Shown here: positions 40,899 to 51,465 of the stretch, piece by piece
Position numbering within the stretch: the stretch's first letter is position 1
How the letters are laid out: each line of letters starts with the position of its first letter
DNA from: Lepidostoma basale
Lineage: Eukaryota; Arthropoda; Insecta; Trichoptera; Lepidostomatidae
NCBI GenBank assembly: GCA_022606425.2
Contig: JAHDVF020001505.1
Coordinates: forward strand, 124,001 to 188,000
Direction of reading: 5' to 3'
DNA: 64,000 nucleotides
Made by a program: the position numbers and the translations under genes
The notes under the pieces: generated by a model
What the model was told of the DNA's origin: nothing
Database searches by the model: none
What the model saw: the letters and a program-made list of their open reading frames with translations, nothing else

Positions 40899-41370
40899 TA
40901 GTGAATGATTTTGTGAAGCAGCATCATATCATTAAGCGTACGTCTATTTACGAGAGAGTCCAAGAAATGAAATATTAGGCCAGATTGGTAATCCAAGAAC
41001 GAATCGAACATTTTAAAATGAATGTCTTTTATAAAAAATTTTTGGACTCTTTCAATGCGTTGGATATGTGCTGCGTAATAAGTAGACCAAATGGGAGATA
41101 CATATTCAAGGCGTGAGCCAAGGCGTGAGTGCGATTATTAAACATATAATTGCATTTGAAAAAGCAAAGACATATATATACGTGACATAAACTATAATAG
41201 TTTTAAAAGCAATGTTCTACATCCTAAATATCAAACCATTCTAGAGGAATATTACTATTTAAGACATTATTAGAAACACACATTAGTACGGTGAGGCGCG
41301 AGGAATGATCTGACGTTGAACATAATTCCTAATATTTCAGTACTCGGAGCGTTTGCCTCTTAATTGTATA

Positions 41371-41995
41371 AACAGACAAATAAACCATCACTCCGTTTCC
41401 CCGCAAGGGTAGGCAGAGAGAATGGACCGCCACACTACTATATCCTGCACACCTCTCTAGATTCCTCCACATTCATACAACGAAGCATACACCACGTCGA
41501 TTCTTCCGACTTCTAACATGACCAACTCGACTCCGTAATCCATTTACATCATTAACGTATACTTTCTTAACCATTTTTTCTCCATCATTGCGCTCCATAT
41601 ACTCGTACACCAGTCCGAACCAACGCAGAGATCCTTTCATAATTCTGTTCATAATGCCTTCTTCCGCTCTACATTCCTTTCTTATATCAGCATTTGAGAT
41701 TCTGTCGTATACTGTTCTACGAAACATACGTCTTATGGACTTTATCTCTACCGCATTTATTCTGCTCTTATCCTTCTTCTGCCAGTTCCATGCTTTGCTT
41801 CCATACATTAGGGATGGGACCAGAACTCCATTGTGAACAGCCGTTTTCGCTTTCATTGACAAATTATTGTTTCCAAAAACTATTTTTAAAGCTCCATTCA
41901 TTTTGTTACCCGCACCAACCCTTCTTTCGACGTCACTATCCGTTCGGCCAACCGCTGTGAACATGCTACCTATATACACAACTTCACTCACCTTA
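41371..41995 (-). mobile_element. LINE family 1, longest 5' extent
   Basis: Minus strand frame 41991-41473 (172 codons): VVYIGSMFTAVGRTDSDVER, RVGAGNKMNGALKIVFGN, SKAWNWQKKDKSRINAVEI, MKGSLRWFG, VKKVYVNDVNG. The 3' part to 41371 is frame-shifted. It shows that the family's protein continues upstream with a YxGSxF..DSDVERRVGAG segment following the RT thumb. Confidence 0.9.
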
Positions 41996-42254
41996 ATTTT
42001 AATCCACTAAAACGAGCACATCTCGGATAATAACATGTTAACGATTAAATTCAAATTATTTATTTTCGCGAATGGACTTTACGAACATGTATATATTTAA
42101 ATCGTCTATTTTGAAAATGAATAAACGCAGAAAGGAATGAACAAGTACGACCCTCTGGAGGCCAAATACTCAATCTCATGAGAATTTTTCTCTTCAACAT
42201 TTGTTTCGTCGATATGAAAAAAAAAATCTCTAATGATTTCATGTTCTACATTTT

Positions 42255-42420
42255 ATGATTTAATTTTATCTCAATAAAGACGAAGATGCAAATTGGAAAC
42301 TGAATATGGTTGATCAAAGTGTTTACAGGACTTATGACCTGTCATTGGTTGGGCTAAGCGCACGCTTTATGTAATTACAACATTCCCCATTCCACCTTTT
42401 TCTTTATGACCATGTAAGAC
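42255..42420 (+). repeat. Family G, single arm
   Basis: TTTATCTCAATAAAGACGAA, GTGTTTACAGGACTTATGAC, CTGTCATTGGTTGGGCTAAG, ATTACAACATTCCCCATTCC. No inverted partner follows within 400 bp. Confidence 0.7.
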
Positions 42421-42699
42421 AAATTTTTGGAAGTTGTATATACTCGTATGTTACAAATCTATGCCTAATTTCACATGTCAGTTTCAACATGCCATCTATG
42501 AGATTTTGATAACATATGTTAATATTTTTAAGATTACTCTATATAATCCACATACTAACGCCATCTATGGAGATTAATTTTTAGCATTTAGCAGAACTAC
42601 TTTATTAACACAATGTGAAAGGCTGTCGCCATTAGCGCATTGTTAGAAGCCGCCTGGAGATGTCACTCCTATCTATATGCCAAAGAATTTGACCAGTAT

Positions 42700-42880
42700 G
42701 ATTACAATATTTTTTGTGAATGTATATTTATACTTGTATACGAATACTGGATTTCACCCACCGTGGGTTATTAATTCATGATTTAATTGTATTCAATTAA
42801 ATCATGAATTAATAACCCACGGTGGGTGAAATCCAGTATTCGTTTACAAGTATAAGTATACATTCACAAAAAATATTCTA
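42700..42880. repeat. Family H palindrome
   Basis: Arms 42707-42785 and 42797-42876 are near-perfect reverse complements (AATGTATATTTATACTTGTA outside, AATTCATGATTTAATTG at the centre). It could extrude a cruciform. No TSD identified. Confidence 0.85.
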
Positions 42881-42894
42881 CATTTTAATTACTA

Positions 42895-43080
42895 TCCCCA
42901 CTAGCATCACCAAAGGCAGATTATTTCTGTGTGTTATGAGATAAAACAGTAGATGCTGACACTATCGAAGATACTCATCTAGTACGTTAAAAATCAATAC
43001 TCTCCAATTTCGTGGAGTTCTCAAAGGACCCCAAATTAGTCTAATGAAATGGATCTGTATAAACTCATTCCTTTTTGTAT
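42895..43080 (-). mobile_element. LINE family 8, decayed
   Basis: CCACTAGCATCACCAAAGGC, TAGTCTAATGAAATGG and the intervening region resemble 44160-44240 and 25445-25490. Strongly eroded. Confidence 0.5.
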
Positions 43081-43399
43081 GGTCACTTAGATAGACACCA
43101 AACTATAAAATGATGATACCTCGAATGATATAATGATAATGATATTCAAATTGTTTTTTTTATATGTATCTAAATCAGCAGGATGGTTCTGCAAGTCGAA
43201 TTATAATACCAATAAAAAAATATCTGGTGCGATCTGTGGTTTCCGAAATTTTTAATTTTTAAAAATAAATACAAATATTAATAAATTCCATTAATAAAAT
43301 AACATCTATATATATTAAATCTTTATAACATGTGTCAAAATTGATCATATTTGTAAACAATTTTATAATATTATAATAAAAAAAAAAAAATGTTTTATT

Positions 43400-43455
43400 T
43401 TATTTTATAGGAATAACATATTTCGCTTTCCAAAGGCATTATCAAATGTTGATAA
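43400..43455 (-). ncRNA. Hammerhead-like motif, family C, decayed
   Basis: Minus strand: CATTTGATAATGCCTTTGGA then AAGCGAAATATGTTATTCC. UUGAUAA as elsewhere; stem II GCCTT/AAAGC is weakened and the cleavage triplet is GTT. Confidence 0.45.
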
Positions 43456-43469
43456 TGATAAGGACTTAC

Positions 43470-43785
43470 GATGAGGTTTACTAACTAACTAACCATCAAC
43501 CATCGTCTCCCCGCAGGGGTAGGCAGAAAGAATGGACCATCACACTGTTCTGTCCTGACATACTTCTCCGCTTCCTCTACATTCATACATCTTGTCATGC
43601 ACGTACGCCAATTTCTCCGGCTCCTCACGCGACCGACATTAAATATTTGATTGATTTGATTGTGCCACGTTTTCCTCGGCCTTCCTCTATTTCTAGCTCC
43701 ATTCGCGTCGTTTATATATACCTTCTTCACTTGTCTGTCTTCACTCATTCTTTCCATGTGTCCAAACCCTCTTAACGATCTCAGT
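43470..43785 (-). mobile_element. LINE family 1, 3' part
   Basis: Minus strand: MERMSEDRQVKKVYINDANG, RGRPRKTWHNQINQIFNVGR, RTCMTRCMNVEEAEKYV, then the 3' end. The frame is open for 90 codons. Confidence 0.88.
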
Positions 43786-43989
43786 CTAATTTATTATATG
43801 TTACTCACAAAAAATTAAGTAAAGTTTCTAAAATTCGGTATAAATATAACATTATATTTACACCTAATGATGAAGTTTACCTCCGAAACATGATATTATA
43901 TATCTTTGTTTATACAAATATTCAAAAATGAACAACCAAAAATTTATCAAGTTTTACCTTAGTTTTATAATATTACATGTACTTGGATA

Positions 43990-44430
43990 TACGAGTAGTA
44001 TATCAAATCAGTTTATTTCATCAACAGATATTACAAAATTAATTTTTAAGGCATCTATTGAGAACAGGTAAAATAATATATTGTGTATAGTGTACTACCA
44101 GAAACGCATGAGAGATGGTTTAACATTAGGAAGACAGGATACTCTCCTGAATTAAGAGTATCTGTCGGGAACAAAAAGACCTACACCCTCCAGCACGGCT
44201 GAGTTTTCAAAATATCCCCTAATTAGTCTAAAGAAATGGGTTATGAGAAACTCGTCTCTTCGAAGCTGCAGAGAATTAGACCCCAACATTCCTAAAAGAA
44301 ACACCGTGGGATAGAGCCACGGATAGCTACCATACTCCCTCATGTAGAGATACCTCAGAAATTTTTTCTGAACCCTCTCCAGCATAAGGGAATATTTCGC
44401 CTCTTGCGGACTTCATATCACAGAACCATT
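43990..44430 (-). mobile_element. LINE family 8 (CR1/Jockey-like), C-terminus and 3' UTR
   Basis: Minus strand frame 44385-44152: MLERVQKKFLRYLYMREYG, YPTVFLLGMLGSNSLQLRR, LITHFFRLIRGYFENS. The 3' UTR goes left to TAAACTGATTTGATA at 43997. The coding part is still open for 77 codons. Confidence 0.88.
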
Positions 44431-44864
44431 TTCGAGTATAAGGATATGTTTACTATTTAAAACAAATACACTCGTTACTTAGGGCTTCTTAGATACATAA
44501 AGTATAACAAAAAATACAACATATTAGAATCAAAACGTTTCTATTAGAAACGTTGAATCATCTATGGATACAAATTTTATATAAAAAAAGCTCTGACGAG
44601 GGTCGGGTGCCTCTTTAGGTTCACTCTCCTAAACTTATTTAAGGACCGTAACAATTTGAATAACCAAAGCAAGGATGTCACGCTCCTTGTAAATTGATGT
44701 TACACTTATTCAACTCAATTCAGGACATTACTTCAATAAAACCAGTTAGTTCGATGATATTTGAATGTTTAAAAAATATGTACAGAAATATGTTTTAAGC
44801 AATTTAGAAATTGAAAAATATAGACTGGTCTGAAATTGAAAAAAATATTTGATATTGAAAAATA

Positions 44865-44874
44865 TAGACTGATC
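44865..44874. repeat. Target-site duplication, left copy
   Basis: TAGACTGATC, repeated at 45198-45207 after the family 1 LINE. Confidence 0.8.
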
Positions 44875-45197
44875 CCTAAGACGTATGTGTGGAAGAACGA
44901 TATAGGACAGAATCTCAAATGCTGATATAAGAAAGGAATGTAGAGCGGAAGAAGGTATTATGAACAAAATTTTGAAAGGATCGCTGCGATGATTCGGACA
45001 TATGGAACGCATGGATGGAGAAATAATGGTTAAGAAAGTATAGGTTAATGATGTAAATGCGTGAATCGACGTGCGTGTATGACTCGTTATATGAATGTAG
45101 AGGAAGCTAGAGAGGTTTGTCAGGATAGAGTAGTATGGCGGTCCATTCTCTCTGCCTACCCCTGCGGGGTAACGGCGTGATGGTTTGTTTGTTTGTT
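44875..45197 (+). mobile_element. LINE family 1 with 10-bp TSD
   Basis: SLRRMCGRTI, DRISNADIRKECRAEEGIM, LKGSLR.FGHMERMDGEIM, VNDVNA with stops and a short internal deletion. The 3' tail is (GTTT)n. It interrupts a family D hammerhead-type repeat, whose sequence resumes at 45208. Confidence 0.85.
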
Positions 45198-45207
45198 TAG
45201 ACTGATC

Positions 45208-45330
45208 TGTTGATGTCAGCAAGCATGGCGAAAGCGGTCGCTGTCCAAATAAAGACAAAAGTGGAAGTAGTATTTAATATTTATTTATACTGAACTTCCA
45301 TCAAGAGATTTCAGTAAAATCATTTGAATC
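45208..45330 (+). repeat. HHR family D-like unit
   Basis: TGTTGATGTCAGCAAGCATG then GCGAAAGCGGTCGCTGTCC and AATAAAGACAAAAGTGGAAG, the same sequence as 62881-62995. GAAAG and weak stem II make it unlikely to be active. Confidence 0.5.
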
Positions 45331-45339
45331 ATCTTAAAA

Positions 45340-45922
45340 TGAAGACTTTTATAAAACAGTATGAAATTATTATTGTCGGCCAATGAATAGATATCCCTTT
45401 GTATTTACCAAAAGCGTATATGTATTTTTTTCGTACATTTTTTAAATATATTTATCATATTACATGAGAGTATTTTTGAAATTTAAAGAAATTCCACAAA
45501 TCCGAGTATGAAAATAGGACAATGTTATGTTATTTTTTTATTAAAAAACAACAAATAAATCATAAACATTTATTTTAAAAAGATATTGCATTTTTTTCCA
45601 TTTATAAAGCTTTTAATGGCATACAGAGTTTTGCAGACCTTTGACACATCATTCACGTTGGCATGTTTAAGTTTAATGTCATGTGTTATTTTTCCAATTT
45701 TTTTTTAGTTAATCTTTAAGTTTTAGAAATATAAGCTTTTCCCATTATATGCAGTTAGATAGATATGTATTGTATATTTATTTAACGACATATTGGCATT
45801 ACAGTTCCAAAATCGTCAAGAACCGACATATGTGCTGCATGCGTAAATATAAACGTAAATAAGTAGGTAAGGATAAGAAAATAGAGGTAAAGAAAAGTGA
45901 AGAAGAAAAATAAAATAGCAAC
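45340..45922. other. AT-rich sequence, inferred intron
   Basis: No repeat recognised from about 45340 onward. It lies downstream (minus) of the donor at 45922-45921, so it would be intron. Confidence 0.4.
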
Positions 45923-46716
45923 CTTTCTTCTAATTTGAAGCTGGATCTGCTGATGTCGCTCCAGGCACTCATGGATCGCGGCCGCATGCGGTTCCGGAAC
46001 ATGAGCGTGGTCTTGCTGGCTCGGCGCGGCGCGTGCGTCTCGGGCGGGAAGTTGACCCTAGCGCCGGCGATGCGAGGTCGAGGTCCACCCTCAGCCACCA
46101 GATTGTCGCAATCACCGCCTTCCGATTCCATGCCCCCGAACTCGGTTTCCGCCGGTCTCTCCAGGGAAAATGACGAGTCTGCTGCAAGCGCATCGGAGTT
46201 GCTCTGGTACGCATCCGAATTGATGCGAAAAGCTTCCGAGCTGTCGCGGTACGTATCTGATTCAGCTTGGAAGGTGTCGGAGTTCTCGCGGTAGGCGTCG
46301 GAGCTTCCGCCACCACCGCGAAATGAGTCTGAATTTACCCTGAATCCATCGTTATTCATCCTGTTGGAGTCTGAGCTGGTCCTGTATGGATCAGCGCTCC
46401 TGCCATAACCGTCGTAATGGCGATACCCGTCTGGATTAGCCCGGTAGGTCTCGCGGTAGGTGTCCGAGCTCCCGCGGTAGGAGTCCGTGCTGCCGCGGTA
46501 GGCCTCGCCAGCCCGGTAGGGGTCGTCCTCCTCTCCGGGAGGCGCGTCCCCGCCGTCGGGGAGCATCTCGTAGCTCCAGCTAGGGGCGCGCCTGGGGCCG
46601 CGCGCGCGCGCCTGGCCCGCCCCCTCGCTGCGCGCCCACTTTCGCGACCGCCTCAGCTTGCTAGGGAAACTTCCAACTCCACGACTGCCGTGGCAGTCAT
46701 CTGGACGCCGCGGCAA
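45923..46716 (-). CDS. Host coding exon: S/N-x-D-x-Y/F-R repeat protein
   Basis: The strongest host-gene signal. The minus strand is open from a stop at 46734-46732 to beyond 45923, with high GC and GC-rich third positions. It has no ATG at its left limit; the first in-frame ATG is at 46566-46564 (context GAG-ATG, G at -3), giving MLPDGGDAPPGEEDD. Otherwise the exon is internal and enters by an acceptor near 46725. About 13 degenerate repeats follow (TDSYR, SDTYR, PDGYR, SDSFR, SDAYR, SDTYRDSS), then a basic segment SKTTLMFRNRMRPRSMSAW and SDISRSSFKLEE. The frame leaves at a GT (AAAG|GTTGCT, phase 2); this donor is weak. The part after 45923 is AT-rich and hydrophobic, consistent with intron. 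Family not recognised. Confidence 0.7.
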
Positions 46717-46734
46717 AGAGGTCCTCTCACGTTA

Positions 46735-48239
46735 TAGCAAATGACATGGTACAAAGCATGAGATATTAGGTTTTTATAGTTTTTTTTTTCACTTCAGAGT
46801 CATTTGATTTTTTGTATCGTTTAACTAGCGCATTTTAGATTTCATCTTTTTCTATTGAAAACCAATATAAAATTATGCAAACCTCATTTTAAACACACTT
46901 CGCCGGAAAGTTTTCAATTCAAAGAATGTTTTCAACATTCCATTTCAAATACAGTAATATTAATCTACAATAATCAAATTCATATTTAAAATGTACATTT
47001 TCTTTCGAAATATTAATCTAAAATAAACTTCCAAACTTCCTTTTGATGTATAATTATAGCCAACCGACATCTATTTGACGAAAAATAGCTTAAAACTTTT
47101 ATGAAAATAAGTATTCTATTATGACAATTCTACAGACATTTACAATACCTTTGCATGAACGAAATGAATGAGATATGCGTTAATTTTTTTTTATAGTATT
47201 TATTTATTTAATTATTTTTACGTCCATATATAAACCGTTAAAAATGATAATCATAACAAATGAGACGGTAATTTATTGTAAGATAGAAATTTAATTCAGG
47301 AAATTTAATAACCTGTATTAAAATTTTACGTAACGATTAACGTTTATTTCCATTAACCACGATTTTGAATTGCTGATATATGTATATTTTATAAATGTTA
47401 TTAAATGGCTGATAAAAAAAAATTCTGTCCTTGTTGGTATATTCGTATATTTAAAATGTTTTTCTATAAAACTGTTTTTCAATAATATCAAAACAATTTA
47501 TAAAATCTGGTATTTTCGTAAATTGCGTGTTTGAATTAATAAAATTAAAAGCAGATGCTTAAAAATATTTTTATTTTTATTATATTTATATGTGATCATT
47601 TTAAAAAAAAATAATAATAAAAGACTAAAACATTTGACAAAAAAAGATAAAGTATTTACAATTAAACGTTAATATTTAAATATATTTATATTAATATAGT
47701 TTAAGTTAGTATTTCCAATGAACGCCAATATTCGTGTAGTATGACAACCTCAACTTGGGTAATATTGCGAGGGTTGAGTGCGAGCAAAACAAATGACAGT
47801 GCAAGGACAAACTGTTCTGTGGCGGGTTGTTTGTTTTGTGAACCAACTCCCTCTCCGGCTCCCGCGTGCAGCCTGTTAGATATGCCCCCTGTCACGGGTA
47901 CACTTCCATGCCCTTCACTTCGTCCATGTTCAACTTTATTGTTCACTAGTTTCAAACGTTATTTCAAATTTAACTGTCAAATTTCAAAATTATTCTAAAA
48001 AAAACTTTTTTATCGCTCTTGAAAATTTCTATTTATTTATATGTTTTGAACGTGTGTTAAAATGAAATTTACATAATTTTATGAATGAACTTGTATTTTT
48101 AATCTGTTTATTTTCACCCAGATTTCCGCAAATTTACGTTAAATCTTTCCAGCATTCTTTTTGCTTTTAAACCAACGTAATATTTTAATAATTTTACGAC
48201 GATTTTTTAATATTTGTTCACCAAAATAGCATCAGAATG
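46735..48239. other. Repeat-poor sequence upstream of the 46 kb exon
   Basis: No mobile elements recognised. 47740-47940 is GC-richer, with open frames on both strands (minus: VPVTGGISNRLHAGAGEGVG; plus: LSASKTNDSARTNCSVAG); neither is recognised. Likely intron or upstream region. Confidence 0.4.
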
Positions 48240-48560
48240 CATCGTCAACGTAGAGCATTCCCCAGATACGACGGCCGGCAGTGTTTATCCCCGATCCGCG
48301 ATTCGTAAACTTTCACCCTCTCGAAGGGATGAAGAACACAACACAAAGACCAGCTAAAAAGACAACGCGGGCGCGAGTGCCGCGGTGGAGTGCGCACGGC
48401 GCCGGCGCGGCGCGGAGCGGGGCCCGCGAAAGTGTTGCGTAACGGGCCAAACTTTATTGCGGCATTCATGGCCCCTGCTTCGCCCGAGGATACTCGGGCT
48501 CCCGCGGCGCCGGCCGGAGACGTGCCGTCAGCTGCTCGCTCTCGTCACAGCTATCCTTCA
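48240..48560. promoter_or_regulatory. CpG-rich block, possible promoter/5' exon
   Basis: GCGGGCGCGAGTGCCGCGG, CACGGCGCCGGCGCGGCGCG and GCGGCGCCGGCCGGAGACG are dense in CpG within otherwise AT-rich DNA. It is about 1.6 kb upstream of the minus-strand coding exon. Open frames exist on both strands, as expected from GC content, without a recognised product. Function is inferred from composition and position only. Confidence 0.4.
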
Positions 48561-48719
48561 TTCCTTCGTTTATCGAAGAGCCATTGTGCATTTTAATTTT
48601 CGGTGCTTTGTAAACACGTGTGAAGTTATGTATTTGTTTTTAAAACTAGTATAAGCGAACATATTATAAAGCTATGTAAAATACGTCGATCGATATCGTT
48701 CTGAGTTATCACCTGCCAT

Positions 48720-49110
48720 CTCAGGGGCGGCAAGTGCCATCTATCACCGTTGCTTTAAAAAAGCACTCCGTCGAGCACTCGAGTTGTCATATTGACAGTA
48801 ATCAGCCGGGCACGTGGGCGGCGCGCTGTCAGAGGGAGAGAGGAGATGGGAAAGTGGGTCTCGGATCCAGCGGGTCCGCTGCCGCATTGTATCGGTAGTG
48901 GGTCACATGGGCTGGAGGGGGTAGTGAGCAAGGGACAATCGATCCGCTCCAAGCCCGCCTTTGGAATGTAAGCCACGCGCCGAGAAAGCGATGAAAGTTT
49001 ACCCCCGAATCGCTGTGCTAGCCTCGGCGGTACCTCCGGCCGGCCCCCGCTACGTGCCTTCGGCGTATTTTCCGTGCACCGCTAATGACTACTCGGGGGC
49101 CACAATTATC
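48720..49110. promoter_or_regulatory. Second GC-rich block
   Basis: AGCCGGGCACGTGGGCGGCG (contains an E-box CACGTG), GGCGGTACCTCCGGCCGGCC and CCGCTACGTGCCTTCGGCG. It also contains CCATCTATCACCGTTGC. No repeat copy elsewhere in the window. Could be a promoter, enhancer or non-coding exon of the same locus. Confidence 0.35.
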
Positions 49111-50435
49111 TGTCTGCGAGAGTAATTGAAACGAAAAGTTATGAACGTTTTATTTTCGTATAAAAAGTTCATTATAAGCATACTTTATACGGTACCAGCT
49201 GTTTCGGTCAATTAGCGTTTGCGTACGAATCTAGATATCGACTGACTTATGTGTTGATTTCCGGACCCCGGATCTTGACCACTTAACCCCTGAAAGCTCA
49301 TCTGTCAACATGAATAATAAAATAACTCTACGGGTCAGCGTGGATCTAGACCTTGTGGGAGAATAGGGTAACCCAGTCCTACATAGGAATAACCCGACTG
49401 ATATTTTGTTTAATTTATGAACTAACCTTTACACACTCGTAACATATAAAGTACAACTCAAACAACCTACAAAACTTTTTTGACGTAAATTATAGTTTTC
49501 ACTATATGAAATGTGTATTTGTAACGATGTGCAATTGAATAATATTAATGTATAAAATTATTAACGACACCTTATAATATGATATTTACAACACCAATCC
49601 AATTTTTCTTATTGTTTGCCATAAATACTTTTTTTTTTAAATCTGTAAACATTTTTTTTTTTTGATAATATTTTTACTTTCTTTGGTCAAATGCGCACAA
49701 TTTAATTAAAAATTTTAAGAGATATACACCTATTATTTTACACAAGTTCTATCACTTGAAATGTTCCTTGAAATATATTTTTATTATGAAAATTTTCCCT
49801 CGTTTTTTGGTTTGGAAATGTCAGCGATTTCCCTGGGGAACAAAACAAGGCGACTATCTCCAACGGGGATGCCGGAGAATTAAGGACAAGTCACATCTGA
49901 CTTGTGGACTGCGACGTGGAGACTGCGTCGCGTCGTTTTGTGTCGTATGACAAATAATAACACAAATTGGATTTCTTGACCGCCATACGTACATTACTTA
50001 TCTGAATTTCAACCCATTTTATAAACTAGTTGCAACTCGTGAAATATTTACAGAAATAAAGATTTTCTACCCTCTGAACTTGATTCACTGTACAATCTTA
50101 ATAAGTAATATGTTTTAACTTTTAATATATTTTTTGTTATCACACACGTTACAATTTTCACAATTAAACATACCAAATTGTTCGCCGATTATTTTCTACA
50201 CAACTGTCTTACAACAATAATCAGAAGAAAAAAAATTCAACATAATCCAGAACATTTTCGGACGTGCGCATCGAGTGAATTTCGAACTACTTCCGGAGAG
50301 AATCGAAGTATTCCTCCCTCGCTCTCTTAAATACAAAACATTGTCGTACACTTTCTTGATGACATACGCTTTTTGCCTATTTATATTATGATATGTTTTG
50401 AAATAGAGAAAATAAATTTTAGTTTGTAATTGATT
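49111..50435. other. Repeat-poor AT-rich sequence
   Basis: No mobile element recognised until about 50440. 49795-49950 has a plus open frame (FPWGTKQGDYLQRGCRRIKD) of balanced composition, not recognised. Confidence 0.4.
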
Positions 50436-50439
50436 ATTC

Positions 50440-50765
50440 TTCTATTTCTTCTCCTTGCCTCTTCCCGTTACTCGAATTCCAATTTTTTATCACTTGGCGT
50501 CAGGTATTGCGTTGGTCAGCATCTTCTTTCTTTAGTTATAAATGTATATCCCTCTACACGTTCATCAGCCAGGTGATTTTATGGTCTTCCTCTCCCTCTC
50601 TTCTTACTCACTATGAAAATACAATTTTTCACGACATGGTTGTGGAGTCTCCTCATCGCGTGACTGTACCATCGGAGCCTTGATTCTGATAACTTTTCAT
50701 TTATGGGTGTAACCTAGAAACTTCTCCCATATTTATGACGTATCTTGTCATTTAATGTGAGCTTA
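50440..50765 (-). mobile_element. Decayed RTE-like LINE 3' end
   Basis: The minus strand ends in a GAAGAA-type tail (50440-50460) and contains EERERKTIKSPG-like and SRDEETPQPC-like pieces in shifting frames. Base order resembles other LINE C-termini here, but no confident family. Confidence 0.4.
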
Positions 50766-50904
50766 TGCTCTAACTTCTAATTATGTGATTTTACGTAAAT
50801 AAAGTAAAATTTATCTTATTCTGAATTAAATAAATACGTTTAGCTATATGATCAATTTATTATATCAAAACAAACATGGGAAGCTAACCTATACTGAATG
50901 CATT

Positions 50905-51378
50905 TTTATTTATTGTGTCTTGAACAATGGTGTAAAACTCCATATAAAATAATTAATACGAAGGAAAACGTCAGTTTTCTAGAAGTTTTATTATATTTTA
51001 TGGGAATGACATGTTTTGCCCTTCTAAGACATTATCAAATGTAAATTATATACATCTAAATGTTTATTTATTGTGTCTTGAACAATGGTGTAAAACTCCA
51101 TATTTAATAATTAATACGAAGGAAAACGTCAGTTTTCTAGAAGTTTTATTATATTTTATGGAAATGACATGTTTTGCCCTTCTAAGACATTATCAAATGT
51201 AAATTATATACATCTAAATGTTTATTTATTGTGTCTTGAACAATGGTGTAAAACTCCATATTAAATAATTAATACGAAGGAAAACGTCAGTTTTCTAGAA
51301 GTTTTATTATATTTAATGGGAATGACATGTTTCGCCCTTCTAAGGCATTATCAAATGTAAATCCATACATCTAAATCC
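50905..51378 (-). repeat. Three 158-bp tandem units carrying HHR-C motifs
   Basis: TTGTGTCTTG occurs at 50913, 51071 and 51229, and the motif GAC at 51008, 51166 and 51324: exactly 158 bp each time. Each unit, on the minus strand, reads TTTGATAATG, stem II, (G/A)AAAC-ATGTC-ATT, AAACTTCTAGAAAACTGACG, GGAGTTTTACACCATTGTTC. Units 1 and 2 have AAAA, unit 3 has GAAA. Tandem small units with one short-stem-III hammerhead per unit are the arrangement of animal retrozymes. Confidence 0.88.
51320..51362 (-). ncRNA. Hammerhead variant, family C, best tandem copy
   Basis: Minus strand: CATTTGATAATGCC, TTAGAAGGGCGAAACATGTC, ATTCCC. UUGAUAA core, stem II GCCTT-AGA-AGGGC (5 bp with one G-U), GAAAC, CATG stem III, GTC. 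The two deviations (C3 to U, G8 to A) are at positions that pair with each other in the hammerhead fold. Confidence 0.6.
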
Positions 51379-51395
51379 ATCATAAAACCAATCAC

Positions 51396-51465
51396 ATTTA
51401 ATAATGCCGTAGAAGGGCGAAACATGTCACTCCCATAAAATATAATAAAACTTCTAGAAAACTGA
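51396..51465 (+). ncRNA. Hammerhead variant, family C, inverted unit
   Basis: ACATTTAATAATGCCGTAGA then AGGGCGAAACATGTCACTCC: GAAAC and GTC intact, UUAAUAA core. It faces the tandem array head to head and is cut after AAAACTGA by a LINE; the unit resumes at 52022 (CGTTTTCATTCATATG). Confidence 0.55.

Larger units (their letters stand above)
39930..41150 (-). mobile_element. LINE family 9 (Jockey/CR1-like), split by LINE family 1
   Basis: Minus strand from 41110: LEYVSPIWSTYYAAHIQRIE, RVQKFFIKDIHFKMFDS, LVNRRTLNDMMLLHKIIH. The frame resumes beyond the insertion as NSELLCKLTLNTPTSRTRL and HLPVYCTNYAQSA (40420-40296). WSxYYxxHxxRIERVQ is the typical segment after the RT core in Jockey/CR1-type LINEs. 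The 3' UTR runs left to about 39930. Confidence 0.85.

Noticed and set aside
42765..42830. Hammerhead in family H (CCCAC-G-GTGGG-TGAAATCC)
   Set aside because: Stem plus GAAA present, but the upstream heptamer is TTAATAA, stem III does not pair and other copies lose the stem.
45799..45922. C-terminal extension LLFYFSSSLFFTSIFLSL of the 46 kb frame
   Set aside because: Composition drops sharply to AT-rich after the GT at 45922; more likely intron read-through than a membrane domain.
46695..46716. Start codon of the 46 kb gene at 46716
   Set aside because: The codon there is TTG. The first in-frame ATG is 46566-46564, or the exon is internal.
48385..48654. Arg/Pro/Ala-rich open frames in the CpG block
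   Set aside because: Open on both strands because of GC content; no motif or splice pattern to support coding.
50905..51378. CRISPR-like array
   Set aside because: Units are 158 bp and identical throughout, with no repeat/spacer alternation, in a eukaryotic context.
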